Position numbers and translations under genes: made by a program. Under the pieces are notes generated by a model that worked only from the letters and a program-made list of their open reading frames with translations, was not told the DNA's origin and made no database searches. A stretch of 14,789 bases of DNA from Clostridia bacterium. GTDB lineage: Bacteria; Bacillota; Clostridia; Oscillospirales; Acutalibacteraceae. The stretch covers positions 1-14,789 of the forward strand of contig CAAFXS010000094.1 in NCBI GenBank assembly GCA_900767025.1, given 5' to 3'. Shown piece by piece: positions 5,978-13,708 of the stretch (positions within the stretch are counted from its first letter, which is position 1; each line of letters begins with the position of its first letter).

Positions 5978-6511
5978 ATGCTTGAGGACATGTTGCGAAA
6001 TCATGTCATAAGCCAGGATTTTTATGACTGGCTTATTGACAACGGATTTAAAACCGCTCCCGCTTCAACCAAATATCACGGAGCATATGAAGGCGGGCTT
6101 TACGAGCACTGTTGTGCTGTTACTCGCGATTTGGTCTATATGACAGAAAAGCTTGGCTTAGAGTGGCAGCGTGAAGAATCTCCTTGGATTGTCGGAATGT
6201 TTCACGACCTTTGCAAGATTGACAACTACGTAAAAAGTGCTCCGAAATCTCTTGACAATGGTCTTGTTTATCAGCCAGTCACTGAGTATACATACAACGA
6301 GGACGTGCTTATCAAAGGACATGGTGACAAATCTGTTATACTGCTCAGTCAGTTCATGACATTGACCGAAGAGGAAATTATGTGCATTCGCTATCATATG
6401 GGAGCATATGAGACTAACGATTGGAAGCAGTTTGATTTGGCTATTAAAAAATATCCAAACGTGCTGTTTACCCATACAGCTGACATGTCAGCAAGTAAAT
6501 TAAAAGCTTAA
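5978..6511 (+). CDS. HD-domain metal-dependent hydrolase
   Basis: This 177-aa protein has the HD superfamily layout: H44 (GGLYEH), H76-D77 in MFHDLCK, further histidines at H115 (KGHGDKS) and H140 (RYHMG), and a final D169 in HTADMSAS. The family hydrolyses phosphoester bonds of nucleotides or nucleic acids. In phage replication operons such proteins may remove nucleotides or act as exonucleases. The substrate cannot be read from the sequence. The start ATG 5978 is set by AAGGAGG eight bases upstream. The neighbours are recombination genes upstream and a lipoprotein gene 12 bases downstream. The length is near that of the core domain, so no extra domain is fused. Confidence 0.88.
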   Translation: MLEDMLRNHVISQDFYDWLIDNGFKTAPASTKYHGAYEGGLYEHCCAVTRDLVYMTEKLGLEWQREESPWIVGMFHDLCKIDNYVKSAPKSLDNGLVYQPVTEYTYNEDVLIKGHGDKSVILLSQFMTLTEEEIMCIRYHMGAYETNDWKQFDLAIKKYPNVLFTHTADMSASKLKA

Positions 6512-6523
6512 TAGGAGGAATTA

Positions 6524-6925
6524 ATGAAGGTTAAAAAAATAATTGCATGTGTTGCAGCGCTTGGAATTGTTACGGCTTTAATGTCTGGTTGTGATACGCA
6601 GGCAAACAGAGTATCGCATAACATTTCTCAGCAGGCCGATAACTTCAATGTTATCAGACAGATCACCGTTATCAACTGTATTCAGGGTGATGTGTTGTTT
6701 CAGATGACTGGCAAAATGTCATTAAATGTTGACGAAGCAGAAAGTCAGCTTGAAATTACTGTTGAAGATGAAAATGGTTCATATAAAAAACATTTCATCG
6801 GTCTCAGCGATAATGTTACATATACGGTTGAAGACGTTACTGATAATTATGTTGACAATTATCACTATACACTTAACTTCAATCCAAAGATGTGGATTCC
6901 GGCAAACATTGAAACCATTGATTAA
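6524..6925 (+). CDS. Phage beta-sandwich-type lipoprotein
   Basis: This 133-aa secreted lipoprotein has a basic start MKVKK, a hydrophobic core to about residue 20, and a lipobox MSGC with C23 as the lipid-bearing cysteine. The mature part is about 110 residues of alternating beta-strand pattern (VIRQITVINCI, FQMTGKMSLNV, QLEITVED, YHYTLNF, ending MWIPANIETID). It resembles phage proteins annotated as beta-sandwich lipoproteins. It would sit on the outer face of the host membrane. Surface lipoproteins made early by phages often block superinfection, and that role is inferred here. AGGAGG at 6513-6518 precedes the ATG. An envelope protein in the middle of a replication operon is notable. Confidence 0.82.
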   Translation: MKVKKIIACVAALGIVTALMSGCDTQANRVSHNISQQADNFNVIRQITVINCIQGDVLFQMTGKMSLNVDEAESQLEITVEDENGSYKKHFIGLSDNVTYTVEDVTDNYVDNYHYTLNFNPKMWIPANIETID

Positions 6926-6945
6926 TTTTTAGGAGGAAAAATAAT

Positions 6946-7401
6946 ATGGCTATTGATTTTAGCAAATTTGACAAGCAGGTTGATCTTGATGGTCTTAAAA
7001 ACGACGTTAAGGAAGCAGAAGAAAACGGCGGCACAGGAAACTACAAAGAGGTTCCGCTCGGTACATATGAGGTCGCTATCACAAAGCTTGAACTTGGTGA
7101 ATCAAAGAAACACGACCCGATGGTTAAGGTTTGGTTCAAGATTCTTGAGGGTGAGTATAAAGGCAGCTTACTCTTCATGAATCAGGTCATAACTCAGGGC
7201 TTCCAGATTCACATTGTTGACGAGTTTCTTAGAAGCCTTGAAACTGATGTTGAGATTGGTTTTGAGTCTTATTCACAGTATGCACAGCTGCTCATGGACG
7301 TTTACGAGGCTGTTGACGGCAACTTTGAATATGGCCTGAAGTACGGCGAAAACAAGGGCTTTAATACCTTTGAGATTACGGAAGTTTTTGAGCTTGATTA
7401 A
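6946..7401 (+). CDS. DUF669 single-stranded DNA-binding protein
   Basis: This 151-aa protein fits DUF669, the phage ssDNA-binding family. It opens AIDFSKFDKQVDLDGL, has a central strand block with LGTYEVAITKLELG then DPMVKVWFKILEGEYKG, and ends in the acidic NTFEITEVFELD. It coats single-stranded DNA during replication and recombination, and would partner the Sak4-like ATPase, the polymerase and the PriPol-helicase of this operon. The acidic C-terminus is like the protein-interaction tip of SSBs. The ATG follows AGGAGG with normal spacing. A hairpin region and a homing endonuclease gene separate it from the polymerase, which would otherwise be its direct neighbour. Confidence 0.85.
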   Translation: MAIDFSKFDKQVDLDGLKNDVKEAEENGGTGNYKEVPLGTYEVAITKLELGESKKHDPMVKVWFKILEGEYKGSLLFMNQVITQGFQIHIVDEFLRSLETDVEIGFESYSQYAQLLMDVYEAVDGNFEYGLKYGENKGFNTFEITEVFELD

Positions 7402-7420
7402 TTCATAACAAGATACTTTT

Positions 7421-7449
7421 GCGGGGTTTTTAATACCCCGCAGGGTATT
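7421..7449 (+). promoter_or_regulatory. Two mutually exclusive hairpins (attenuator-like)
   Basis: GCGGGGT (7421-7427) pairs with ACCCCGC (7435-7441) over a 7-nt loop. AATACCC (7432-7438) can instead pair with GGGTATT (7443-7449). The shared ACCC means that only one stem can form at a time. Neither is followed by a solid T-run. The site could moderate transcription or translation of the HNH and polymerase genes, whose first ribosome binding site begins at 7454, or act as a processing or homing target site. Confidence 0.45.
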
Positions 7450-7463
7450 TATTAGGAGGACAT

Positions 7464-7961
7464 ATGCGAGGCAATTCTACAAGTGATCGAACAGGTAAAA
7501 ACAATCCAAATTATAAACACGGATTGAAAAATACAAGATTGTTTCGAATTTGGTCAAATATGAAAAATAGATGCAATAATTCCAAATGCGACAAATTTTA
7601 TCGTTATGGTGCGCGTGGAATTACTGTTTGTGATGAATGGCAAAACGATTTTCAGACATTTTATGATTGGGCAATGAGTCATGGATATTCTGATGAATTG
7701 ACTCTTGATCGAATCGATAACGATGGAAATTATTGTCCTGAGAATTGCAGATGGGCAACATTGAAGATGCAGGCAAATAATACATCACATTGCAGATTTA
7801 TCACAATTGATGGTAATACAAAAACCATGAAAGAATGGTGTGAAATTACGGGCGTAAACTATAATACCGCACGAGATCGTATTAGACATGGTTGGAACCC
7901 AGTAAAAGCTGTTACTACACCTTCAAATCCTAAATTTAGAAGGAAGGTGATAGCATGTTAA
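7464..7961 (+). CDS. HNH homing endonuclease
   Basis: This 165-aa free-standing phage HNH endonuclease opens with a basic NPNYKHG segment. The family's central block follows: LFRIWSNMKNRC, YGARGITVCDEW, then LTLDRIDNDGNYCPENCRWAT. In the last part the D-R-I-D and N residues form the beta-beta-alpha metal site with the Cys/His positions. The C-terminus (MKEWCEITGVNYNTARDRIRHGW) is a helix-turn-helix that should recognise the target. These genes nick or cut alleles lacking them and spread by repair. It sits directly before the polymerase and overlaps its ATG by 7 bases. The polymerase ribosome binding site lies inside this gene. Codons look more AT-rich than those of its neighbours. AGGAGGA precedes the start. 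Confidence 0.9.
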   Translation: MRGNSTSDRTGKNNPNYKHGLKNTRLFRIWSNMKNRCNNSKCDKFYRYGARGITVCDEWQNDFQTFYDWAMSHGYSDELTLDRIDNDGNYCPENCRWATLKMQANNTSHCRFITIDGNTKTMKEWCEITGVNYNTARDRIRHGWNPVKAVTTPSNPKFRRKVIAC

Positions 7962-9700
7962 ACTTCTATGATTTTGAAGTTTTTCTTTAGCTTGAAGACT
8001 GGCTTGTGGTTATTATCAATCCTGTCGAACGCACTGAGGCCGTGATTGTCAATGATAAAGAAGAGCTTGAAAGGTATTATGCAGCCCATAAAAATGAAAT
8101 CTGGGTTGGTTATAACAACCGACGCTATGACCAATATATCATGAAAGCGATTCTTTGCGGATTCAATCCCAAAGAGGTCTCTGATTTTATGATTGTCCAA
8201 AACAAAGGCGGCTGGCAGTTTAGCTCTTTGATGAATAAGCTTCCGATGATAAATTTTGACGTCATGCTCAAAAATGACGGTGGCCTTAAATCTCTTGAAG
8301 GTTTTATGGGAAATGATATCCGGGAGACAAGTGTTCCGTTTGACATTGATCGCAAGCTTACACAAGCCGAAATCGATGAGACTATTAAATATTGCCGTCA
8401 CGATGTCGAGCAAACAATTGAGGTATTTCTTAATAGAAAAGAAGAGTTTGACGCGGCTATGGGACTTGTTAAGATTTTCAAGCTTCCGTTGAAATTCATG
8501 GGAAAAACAGGTGCGCAGCGCGTAGCTCATATTTTGGGTGGTCGCGGAGTGCATTATCATGACGAAATGGAATTTGAAATTGTTCCCACATTAAAGTTAT
8601 CAAAATACAAACATATCGCAGATTGGTATTTGGACCCGAAAAACCGAGACTATAAAAAGAAGCAAGTAGTTGAGGTTGCAGGCATTCCGCACACGTTTGC
8701 TTGGGGTGGTTTGCACGGTGCCCCTGGAATAATTAAAACCAATTCTAATGGGACGAAGTTTGCCAAAGCAAAACCTTATTATGGTGAAGGAATTTTTTTG
8801 ATGGCTGACGTAACGGCTTATTATCCGAGCTTGCAGCTTCAATATAAATTCGGATATCGAAACATGGGAAATGCGGAAAACTTCGAGAAGATTCACAACG
8901 AGAATCTGAGGCTTAAGAAAATTGATAAGAAGGCCCGTCTTCCATATAAGATTGCTGACAATGCAATCTCAGGACAGCTTAAAGACCAATATTCTCCGCT
9001 ATATGACCCGAGGGATAATAACGCGATTACTGTTAATGGTCAATTACTCTTGCTTGATTTGATTGAAAAACTTGAGCCTTATATCGAGGCACTGATTCAG
9101 TCAAACACTGATGGTATTCTTGTAAAGCTAAAATCCATAGACGATTATGACAAGATTGACGACATCGTTTGGGAATGGGAACAGCGAACAGGAATGCGAA
9201 TGGGCTTTGATCTGTATAAAAAAGTTTTTCAGAAAGACGTCAATAATTATCTGATAGTTGCTGAAGACGGAAGCACAAAAACCAAAGGCGCTTATACCAA
9301 ATCATTAAGCCCGTTGGATTTTGATTTGCCAATCATAAATAAAGCACTGGTTGACTTTATGGTCCATGGTACACCGGTTGAAAAAACAATCAGCGAATGC
9401 AATGAGCTTAAAATGTTTCAGAAAATTGTTAAGCTGACCGGTAAATATAAATGTGTTTGGCACAACGGGAAAGATTATACGGAAAAGTGTTTCAGAGTTT
9501 TTGCGAGTAAACGAGAATCTGACTCTTATATCGGAAAACAAAAAACTGACGGGGCAACAATTGAGAAATTCTCAAACACCCCCGAACATTGCTTTATTGA
9601 TAATACAGATGTTAACAGAAAAACGATACCGCGAAAATTAGACAAAAGCTGGTATATAGCTCTTGCTAAAGAGCGATTAAGTCAATATGGAGTTATGTAA
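7955..9700 (+). CDS. Family B DNA polymerase with in-frame TAG
   Basis: From ATG 7955 the frame gives 581 codons, interrupted only by TAG at 7988-7990. Proofreading motifs are Exo I YDFEV (D6, E8) before the TAG, Exo II N-x3-Y-D (about 54-59) and Exo III YCRHD (about 146-150). Polymerase motifs are A, DVTAYYPSL (from about 285); B-like, K-x3-NAISG (about 332-340); and C, NTDG (about 384-387, with N for the usual first D). The size is like phi29-type polymerases, but no terminal protein is seen. AGGAAGGTG precedes ATG 7955. A GTG start at 8006 would give 564 aa without Exo I and has only a weak ribosome site. Loss, readthrough or recoding of the TAG are all possible. Confidence 0.85.
7988..7990 (+). 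other. In-frame amber codon in polymerase gene
   Basis: The codon order is GAA GTT TTT CTT TAG CTT GAA GAC TGG. The reading frame before (FYDFEVF, Exo I) and after (EDWLVVIINP) is clearly coding, so the stop interrupts one protein. TAG followed by C is a comparatively leaky stop context. The segment CTT TAG looks like a 6-base insertion next to a second CTT. Confidence 0.85.
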
Positions 9701-9701
9701 T

Positions 9702-9905
9702 ATGGGAGCATTTATTGATGAAAAGAAAGGTACAATACATGGTTATTGGAAAGTGATTGGATTTGATAAAATCGATTCACATCACGATGCACGTTGGCGC
9801 TGTAAATGTTTATTATGCGGTCGGATTGTTTCCGTCAGAGGCTTTTCATTGCGCAACGGGCGATCAACCAAATGCGTTGCTTGTGCACGTAAGGAGAGGA
9901 ATTAA
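9702..9905 (+). CDS. Orphan zinc-finger domain of homing-endonuclease type
   Basis: This 67-aa protein starts at ATG 9702, with GGAG at 9689-9692 nine bases upstream and the polymerase stop two bases before. The pattern G-W-V-I-G, RWRCKCLLCG (C34, C36, C39), SVRGFSLRNGRS, then C58 and C61 matches the zinc-binding domain that precedes AP2 or HNH domains in phage homing endonucleases (W-C-C-CG ... L-GRS-C-C). Here that domain stands alone, with no nuclease part. It may be a decayed homing endonuclease or a small DNA-binding protein kept for regulation. It lies directly after the polymerase, while an HNH gene lies directly before it. Its stop TAA shares a base with the next ATG. Confidence 0.7.
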   Translation: MGAFIDEKKGTIHGYWKVIGFDKIDSHHDARWRCKCLLCGRIVSVRGFSLRNGRSTKCVACARKERN

Positions 9906-11788
9906 TGGACACGTTTTTCAAGGGCTACGTTCCCACGAAAGATAAAAAATGTTTACTGAAATTTAAAGGCAAAACATCAGAGGAGCTGCAGACATATGAG
10001 CAGGTGAAAAACCTTCCCGAGTTTGCTGGAATATTATCTGATAGGGCAGTCTTGATTGATATCGATGATGTTGAGCAGTCTGAAATATTGTTCTTGATTA
10101 TTCAGGACCTGAAGATTAAGTGCCGAGTGTACAACACAACCCGCGGAAAGCATTTTTTATTTGTAAACGATAAGCTTGAGACCAATAAAATTCACACCAA
10201 GCTTGCTTGCGGCCTGACAGCAGACATTAAGCTTGGAATAAAAAACAGCTACAGCATTTTAAAGTATGCCAACAAAGAGCGGGAAATTATATACGACACG
10301 GGAGAATATGAATCAGTTCCAAAGTGGTTAGTGCCAGTAAAAACGCCAATGAACTTTTTGGAAATGGAAAGCGGCGACGGACGAAATCAGGCTTTGTTTA
10401 ATTACATACTGACCCTTCAGTCAAATGATTTTTCAGTTGATGAAGCGCGCACATGTATTGAGTTAATCAACGGCTATTTGTTTGAAGACCCGCTGCCTGA
10501 TTCTGAGCTTGAAACGATACTGAGAGATGACGCATTTCAAAAGCCGGTGTTTTTCAATAAAGGCAAATTTCTGTTTGATAAGTTTGCCATATATCTGAAG
10601 AATAACAACCACATTATCCGAATCAATAACCAATTGCACATTTACCATGATGGGATTTATGTCCCAGGTCAGCTTGAAATTGAAGCAGCTATGATTGAAC
10701 ACATACCAAATTTAAACCGATCAAAGCGAGCTGAGATTCTGAGCTATCTGGATATATTGATAAGGAAAAATACAAAGGTTGGGCATGCAAAATATATCGC
10801 ATTCAGAAACGGTATATATGACATCGAAGAAGATGAGCTGCTTGACTTTTCTCCAGACATCGTTATAACAAACAAAATTGATTATGACTATAACCCGAAT
10901 GCGTATAACGAGCTTTTGGATAAAACACTGAATAAGCTTGCTTGCAATGACAAGAGCGTGAGAGCACTACTTGAAGAAGCTGTTGGTTATTGTTTCTATC
11001 GCCGCAACGAATTACGAAAATCGTTTATTTTGACGGGCGACAAGAAAAATGGTAAATCAACCTATTTGTCAATGTTAAAGGAATTGCTTGGCGATGAGAA
11101 CACGGCCGCACTTGATCTGAATGAATTGGGCGAACGATTTTCAAGCGCCTCGCTATTCGGTAAGTTGGCCAACATCGGTGATGATATCGGAGACGATTTT
11201 ATTGCTAATCCGGCAATATTTAAGAAGATTGTTTCAGGTGACCCGATTAAAGGTGAGAACAAGGGCCAAAAAGAATTTTTCTTTGCGCCATACTGTAAAT
11301 TATTATTCTCGGCAAATAGCATTCCGAGAATTAAAGATAAATCAGGAGCGGTTTTAAACCGATTAGTCATCATTCCGTTTGATGCTCAATTTTCGAAAGA
11401 CGACCCTGATTTTGACCCATATATCAAATACAAATTAATTCAGCCTGAGGCATTGGAGTATTTGATAATTTTGGGAATTAATGGCCTGAAGCGTATTTTA
11501 AAAAATAACGCATTCAGTTCATCAGAAAAGGTCAGAAAATCAATTGAAGAATATGAGGAAACAAACAACCCTATTAAATTATTCTTCAAAGGTATCGACG
11601 AATCTGAGATTGTAAACGAGCCGACAAGCGAGGTGTATCGCTTATATAACGAATTTTGTTTAGCGAATACATTCACGCCAATGTCAAATATTGAATTTTC
11701 AAAACAAACGAAAAAGCAGTTTAATTTGGAAATTGTCAATAAAACTATCAACGGTAAAAAATACCGAGTTTTTAAACGAAAGGACTAA
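9905..11788 (+). CDS. Primase-polymerase / SF3 (D5-type) helicase
   Basis: This 627-aa replicative primase-helicase has an N-terminal half that is an AEP/PriPol-like domain: acidic pair DID (D52, D54), the NTTRGKHFLF motif (R80, H83), and a linker with PriCT-like helices to about 210. The middle (290-350) is D5_N-like. The helicase has Walker A GDKKNGKS (378-385), Walker B NIGDD (423-427), sensor-like SANS (469-472) and an arginine finger region NRLVIIPF (485-492). It would open the origin and prime DNA synthesis for the polymerase B encoded upstream. AAGGAGAGG at 9893-9901 precedes the start, which overlaps the previous stop by one base. The C-terminal winged-helix part (about 590-627) may contact origin DNA such as the terminal iterons; this is inference. 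Confidence 0.9.
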   Translation: MDTFFKGYVPTKDKKCLLKFKGKTSEELQTYEQVKNLPEFAGILSDRAVLIDIDDVEQSEILFLIIQDLKIKCRVYNTTRGKHFLFVNDKLETNKIHTKLACGLTADIKLGIKNSYSILKYANKEREIIYDTGEYESVPKWLVPVKTPMNFLEMESGDGRNQALFNYILTLQSNDFSVDEARTCIELINGYLFEDPLPDSELETILRDDAFQKPVFFNKGKFLFDKFAIYLKNNNHIIRINNQLHIYHDGIYVPGQLEIEAAMIEHIPNLNRSKRAEILSYLDILIRKNTKVGHAKYIAFRNGIYDIEEDELLDFSPDIVITNKIDYDYNPNAYNELLDKTLNKLACNDKSVRALLEEAVGYCFYRRNELRKSFILTGDKKNGKSTYLSMLKELLGDENTAALDLNELGERFSSASLFGKLANIGDDIGDDFIANPAIFKKIVSGDPIKGENKGQKEFFFAPYCKLLFSANSIPRIKDKSGAVLNRLVIIPFDAQFSKDDPDFDPYIKYKLIQPEALEYLIILGINGLKRILKNNAFSSSEKVRKSIEEYEETNNPIKLFFKGIDESEIVNEPTSEVYRLYNEFCLANTFTPMSNIEFSKQTKKQFNLEIVNKTINGKKYRVFKRKD

Positions 11789-11791
11789 ATT

Positions 11792-12130
11792 ATGAGTAAC
11801 GAAGAATTTTTCAAAGCAGTTAACGAGCAGCTTGATTATTGCAAAGCTTTGCTGAATGTTAAAGGCGACGAATACGATTCAGACACATCTGATCGCTTGC
11901 ATAGTTTTAAGGTGGCGGCTGAGATTCAGCACATCACACCCAAGCAGGCTTTGGCCGGCATGATGGCTAAGCACATAGTATCAATCTATGATATGTGTGC
12001 AGAAGGTGAGCATACGGCTGAAAAATGGCGCGAAAAAATCACTGACAGCATAAATTATTTGCTGCTGCTGAAAGCAATGGTTTGTGAAGAGGCGCCTAAA
12101 TCTTTTTGGTGGGGTGAAGATAATGAATAA
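11792..12130 (+). CDS. MazG-like / DUF1599-type nucleotide-associated protein
   Basis: This 112-aa all-helical protein has KGDEYDSD (24-31), RLHSFKVAAE (35-44), ALAGMMAKHIVSIYDM (53-68) and EKITDSINYLLLLKAM (81-96). The acidic and Asn positions in the last helix, and the KGDEY start, resemble the all-alpha NTP pyrophosphatase/DUF1599 style of phage proteins. Such proteins bind or hydrolyse nucleotides, or take part in base-modification pathways. Here it opens the nucleotide-metabolism block with ThyX, dUTPase and dCMP deaminase. A loose AAACGAAAGG stretch lies upstream of the ATG. It overlaps the ThyX gene by 8 bases. The substrate is unknown. Confidence 0.7.
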   Translation: MSNEEFFKAVNEQLDYCKALLNVKGDEYDSDTSDRLHSFKVAAEIQHITPKQALAGMMAKHIVSIYDMCAEGEHTAEKWREKITDSINYLLLLKAMVCEEAPKSFWWGEDNE

Positions 12131-12875
12131 AATCCAGGTAGAAATTTTAAATCCAAACGCGGTTGACGATGCTGAAAAAATGATGGCTTGCGGTGCCAGA
12201 CTGACACAGCGCGGGCATAAGATTCAGAGCATGGACGACTTTATGGAGCTTTATGAAAGACCTTATACGGCCAATCTTGTGAAGTCTTTAACAAGCCTTC
12301 CACATCCAACTATGCAGAAGCTGGGCGTCATAAATGTCGTGGTTGTAGGAGCAAGCAGGAGATTCTTGGCCCAGATAACACGACACCAGAATGAAGTGAA
12401 ATTTGTTTCAGCTTCCCTTCAGTATTCGGATTACTCTGACAGCAACAGCTTTTGTGTTCCGTACGAGATTTTGGAAGCCGGCCCGATATTCGTTGAGACA
12501 TATCTCGCCAAGTGTGCTGAGCAGATGAAATATTATTCTGAGATGGCTAAGATTGCCGGCAACGATGCAGCGGGATATCTTGCGCCACAGGGCCTGAGAA
12601 ACATCTTGATTATTTCCGCAACGCCATATCAGTGGATTCATATGATTCGTCAGAGAAGTTGCAGGCGAAACACAAAAGAGACTCAATATGTGATGCTGAG
12701 AATCTGGGAACAGCTTTATGCTATGGCACCTGAGTGGTTTGCGGGCTGTGGACCGTTTTGCACAAGAGGAAAGTGCGAAGAAGGAAAGATGTGCTGCATG
12801 AAGCCTATGGGAAAAGGCGCAGAGCCAAAAGATGTGCTGCTTGCTGATTTTCCGTTAATTGTTAAGGAGGGTTAA
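12123..12875 (+). CDS. thyX: Flavin-dependent thymidylate synthase
   Basis: This 250-aa ThyX methylates dUMP to dTMP with methylene-tetrahydrofolate, FAD and NADPH. The signature region is ITRHQNEVKF then SASLQYSDYS (85-104): R87-H88 align with the RHR of the ThyX motif, with Q in place of the third residue and about one residue more before the Ser. A second conserved block is HMIRQRSCRRNTKETQ (173-188). The C-terminal part has a Cys cluster (C209, C213, C218, C224, C225) likely to hold zinc. GGGGTGAA sets the start at ATG 12123. An upstream in-frame start at 12084 would lie inside the previous gene without a ribosome site. It works with the dUTPase and dCMP deaminase that supply dUMP. Confidence 0.9.
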   Translation: MNKIQVEILNPNAVDDAEKMMACGARLTQRGHKIQSMDDFMELYERPYTANLVKSLTSLPHPTMQKLGVINVVVVGASRRFLAQITRHQNEVKFVSASLQYSDYSDSNSFCVPYEILEAGPIFVETYLAKCAEQMKYYSEMAKIAGNDAAGYLAPQGLRNILIISATPYQWIHMIRQRSCRRNTKETQYVMLRIWEQLYAMAPEWFAGCGPFCTRGKCEEGKMCCMKPMGKGAEPKDVLLADFPLIVKEG

Positions 12876-12877
12876 CT

Positions 12878-13285
12878 TTGAAGATACGTGTATTAGATTT
12901 TGGATATGAAAAACTTCCATACAGAGCTCATGCGAATGATGCCGGAGCTGATGTGTGTTCAATGAGAAAGTGTACTGTTTGCCCGCAGGAGACTGTAAAA
13001 ATTCCGCTGGGCCTTGGTCTTGTTCTTCCAGATGGTTATGCTGCATTCATTTTCCCAAGAAGCGGACTGAGCAGCAAGGGAATCGTGTGCGAGCTGCCTC
13101 CGATAGATTCTGGCTACAGAGGCGAGATTCACGCAATCGTTACCAATAACAGTTGTGTTCCGTTTGAGATTAATGTCGGCGATCGTATCGGTCAACTTGT
13201 TATTACCCCGGTTGTGATTGCTGATTTTATCACGGACGACATTGAGGAACGCGGCACAGGAGCTTTTGGAAGTACTGGAAAATGA
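12878..13285 (+). CDS. dut: dUTP diphosphatase
   Basis: This 135-aa trimeric-type dUTPase hydrolyses dUTP to dUMP and pyrophosphate, preventing uracil incorporation and feeding ThyX. All five motifs are present: motif 1 DAGADV (21-26), motif 2 PRSGLSSKG (60-68), motif 3 IDSGYRGE (76-83), motif 4 GDRIGQL (101-107), and motif 5 RGTGAFGSTG (125-134). The length equals that of the standard bacterial or phage enzyme and nothing is missing. It starts at TTG 12878, given by AAGGAGGG (12864-12871) six bases before and the ThyX stop two bases upstream. The end overlaps the next gene in ATGA. Confidence 0.95.
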   Translation: MKIRVLDFGYEKLPYRAHANDAGADVCSMRKCTVCPQETVKIPLGLGLVLPDGYAAFIFPRSGLSSKGIVCELPPIDSGYRGEIHAIVTNNSCVPFEINVGDRIGQLVITPVVIADFITDDIEERGTGAFGSTGK

Positions 13286-13578
13286 ACAGCACGATGAAAC
13301 GAATTGCTAAGCGAGAAGCATATAAAATGCGCGATAAAATGTATGACGATGTGGCACTTGATGTCACTCGTCAGACTCTCGCTTGCTGTCTGTTATATCT
13401 TGAAAAAAGGTATGGATTCAGAAAGAAACGTCTTACGAATGTGGTCGAGGGAGTTGAATCAATGATGCAGCTTAACCCGTTTGGTAAGGAAATGAATCCG
13501 ATTGAGATTATGAAATATCTCAAAGAAACATACGACATTGATTTGGACAGTTTGAAAGTTGAGGTAAAAGATGAGTAA
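13282..13578 (+). CDS. Phage hypothetical, helical
   Basis: This 98-aa protein is not recognised. It starts in an ATGA overlap with the dUTPase stop. The first 20 residues are basic (MKRIAKREAYKMRDKM), followed by helices with LDVTRQTLACCLLYLEKRYGFRKKRL, and an acidic end DLDSLKVEVKDE. The GFRKKRL segment followed by a long helix is shared by many small Firmicutes phage early proteins of unknown function. No membrane segment or catalytic motif is seen. It overlaps the following zinc-finger ORF by 8 bases, so translation is probably coupled. Confidence 0.7.
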   Translation: MNSTMKRIAKREAYKMRDKMYDDVALDVTRQTLACCLLYLEKRYGFRKKRLTNVVEGVESMMQLNPFGKEMNPIEIMKYLKETYDIDLDSLKVEVKDE

Positions 13579-13708
13579 ATGTCCGGTATGCGGTAAAGAA
13601 TTTACACCAGCTCCATTCCATGTTTATAAGGTATATGTTAAAAGCAAGGCTTGTTATCAATTGGCATGCAGCTGGCATTGTGTAAGGAAATGGGAGAAGA
13701 AAAAATGA
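13571..13708 (+). CDS. 45-aa zinc-finger protein
   Basis: This short ORF starts at ATG 13571 with GAGGT five bases before, inside the end of the previous gene, and stops at TGA 13706-13708. The peptide opens MSKCPVCGKEF (C4, C7) and ends with CYQLACSWHCVRKW (C28, C33, H36, C37), so it has a full set of ligands for one zinc. The tail WEKKK is basic. This is a typical tiny phage zinc ribbon, and no partner can be named. It overlaps the next start in ATGA. Confidence 0.7.
   Translation: MSKCPVCGKEFTPAPFHVYKVYVKSKACYQLACSWHCVRKWEKKK

Noticed and set aside
5627..6004. Minus-strand ORF of 125 codons opposite the end of the nuclease-Sak4 gene
   Set aside because: It mirrors the charged low-complexity tail (Ser/Phe-rich in translation) and has no start signals.
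7955..9700. Genome-wide TAG recoding (code 15) as the explanation for the polymerase amber codon
   Set aside because: No other gene here has an in-frame TAG over roughly four thousand codons, TAG ends the SNF2 gene plausibly, and no CTA-anticodon tRNA is visible. It is kept only as one option, because recoded phages may restrict TAG to late genes.
12084..12122. Upstream extension of ThyX
   Set aside because: It lies inside the MazG-like gene and lacks a ribosome binding site; ATG 12123 has GGGGTGAA at good spacing.
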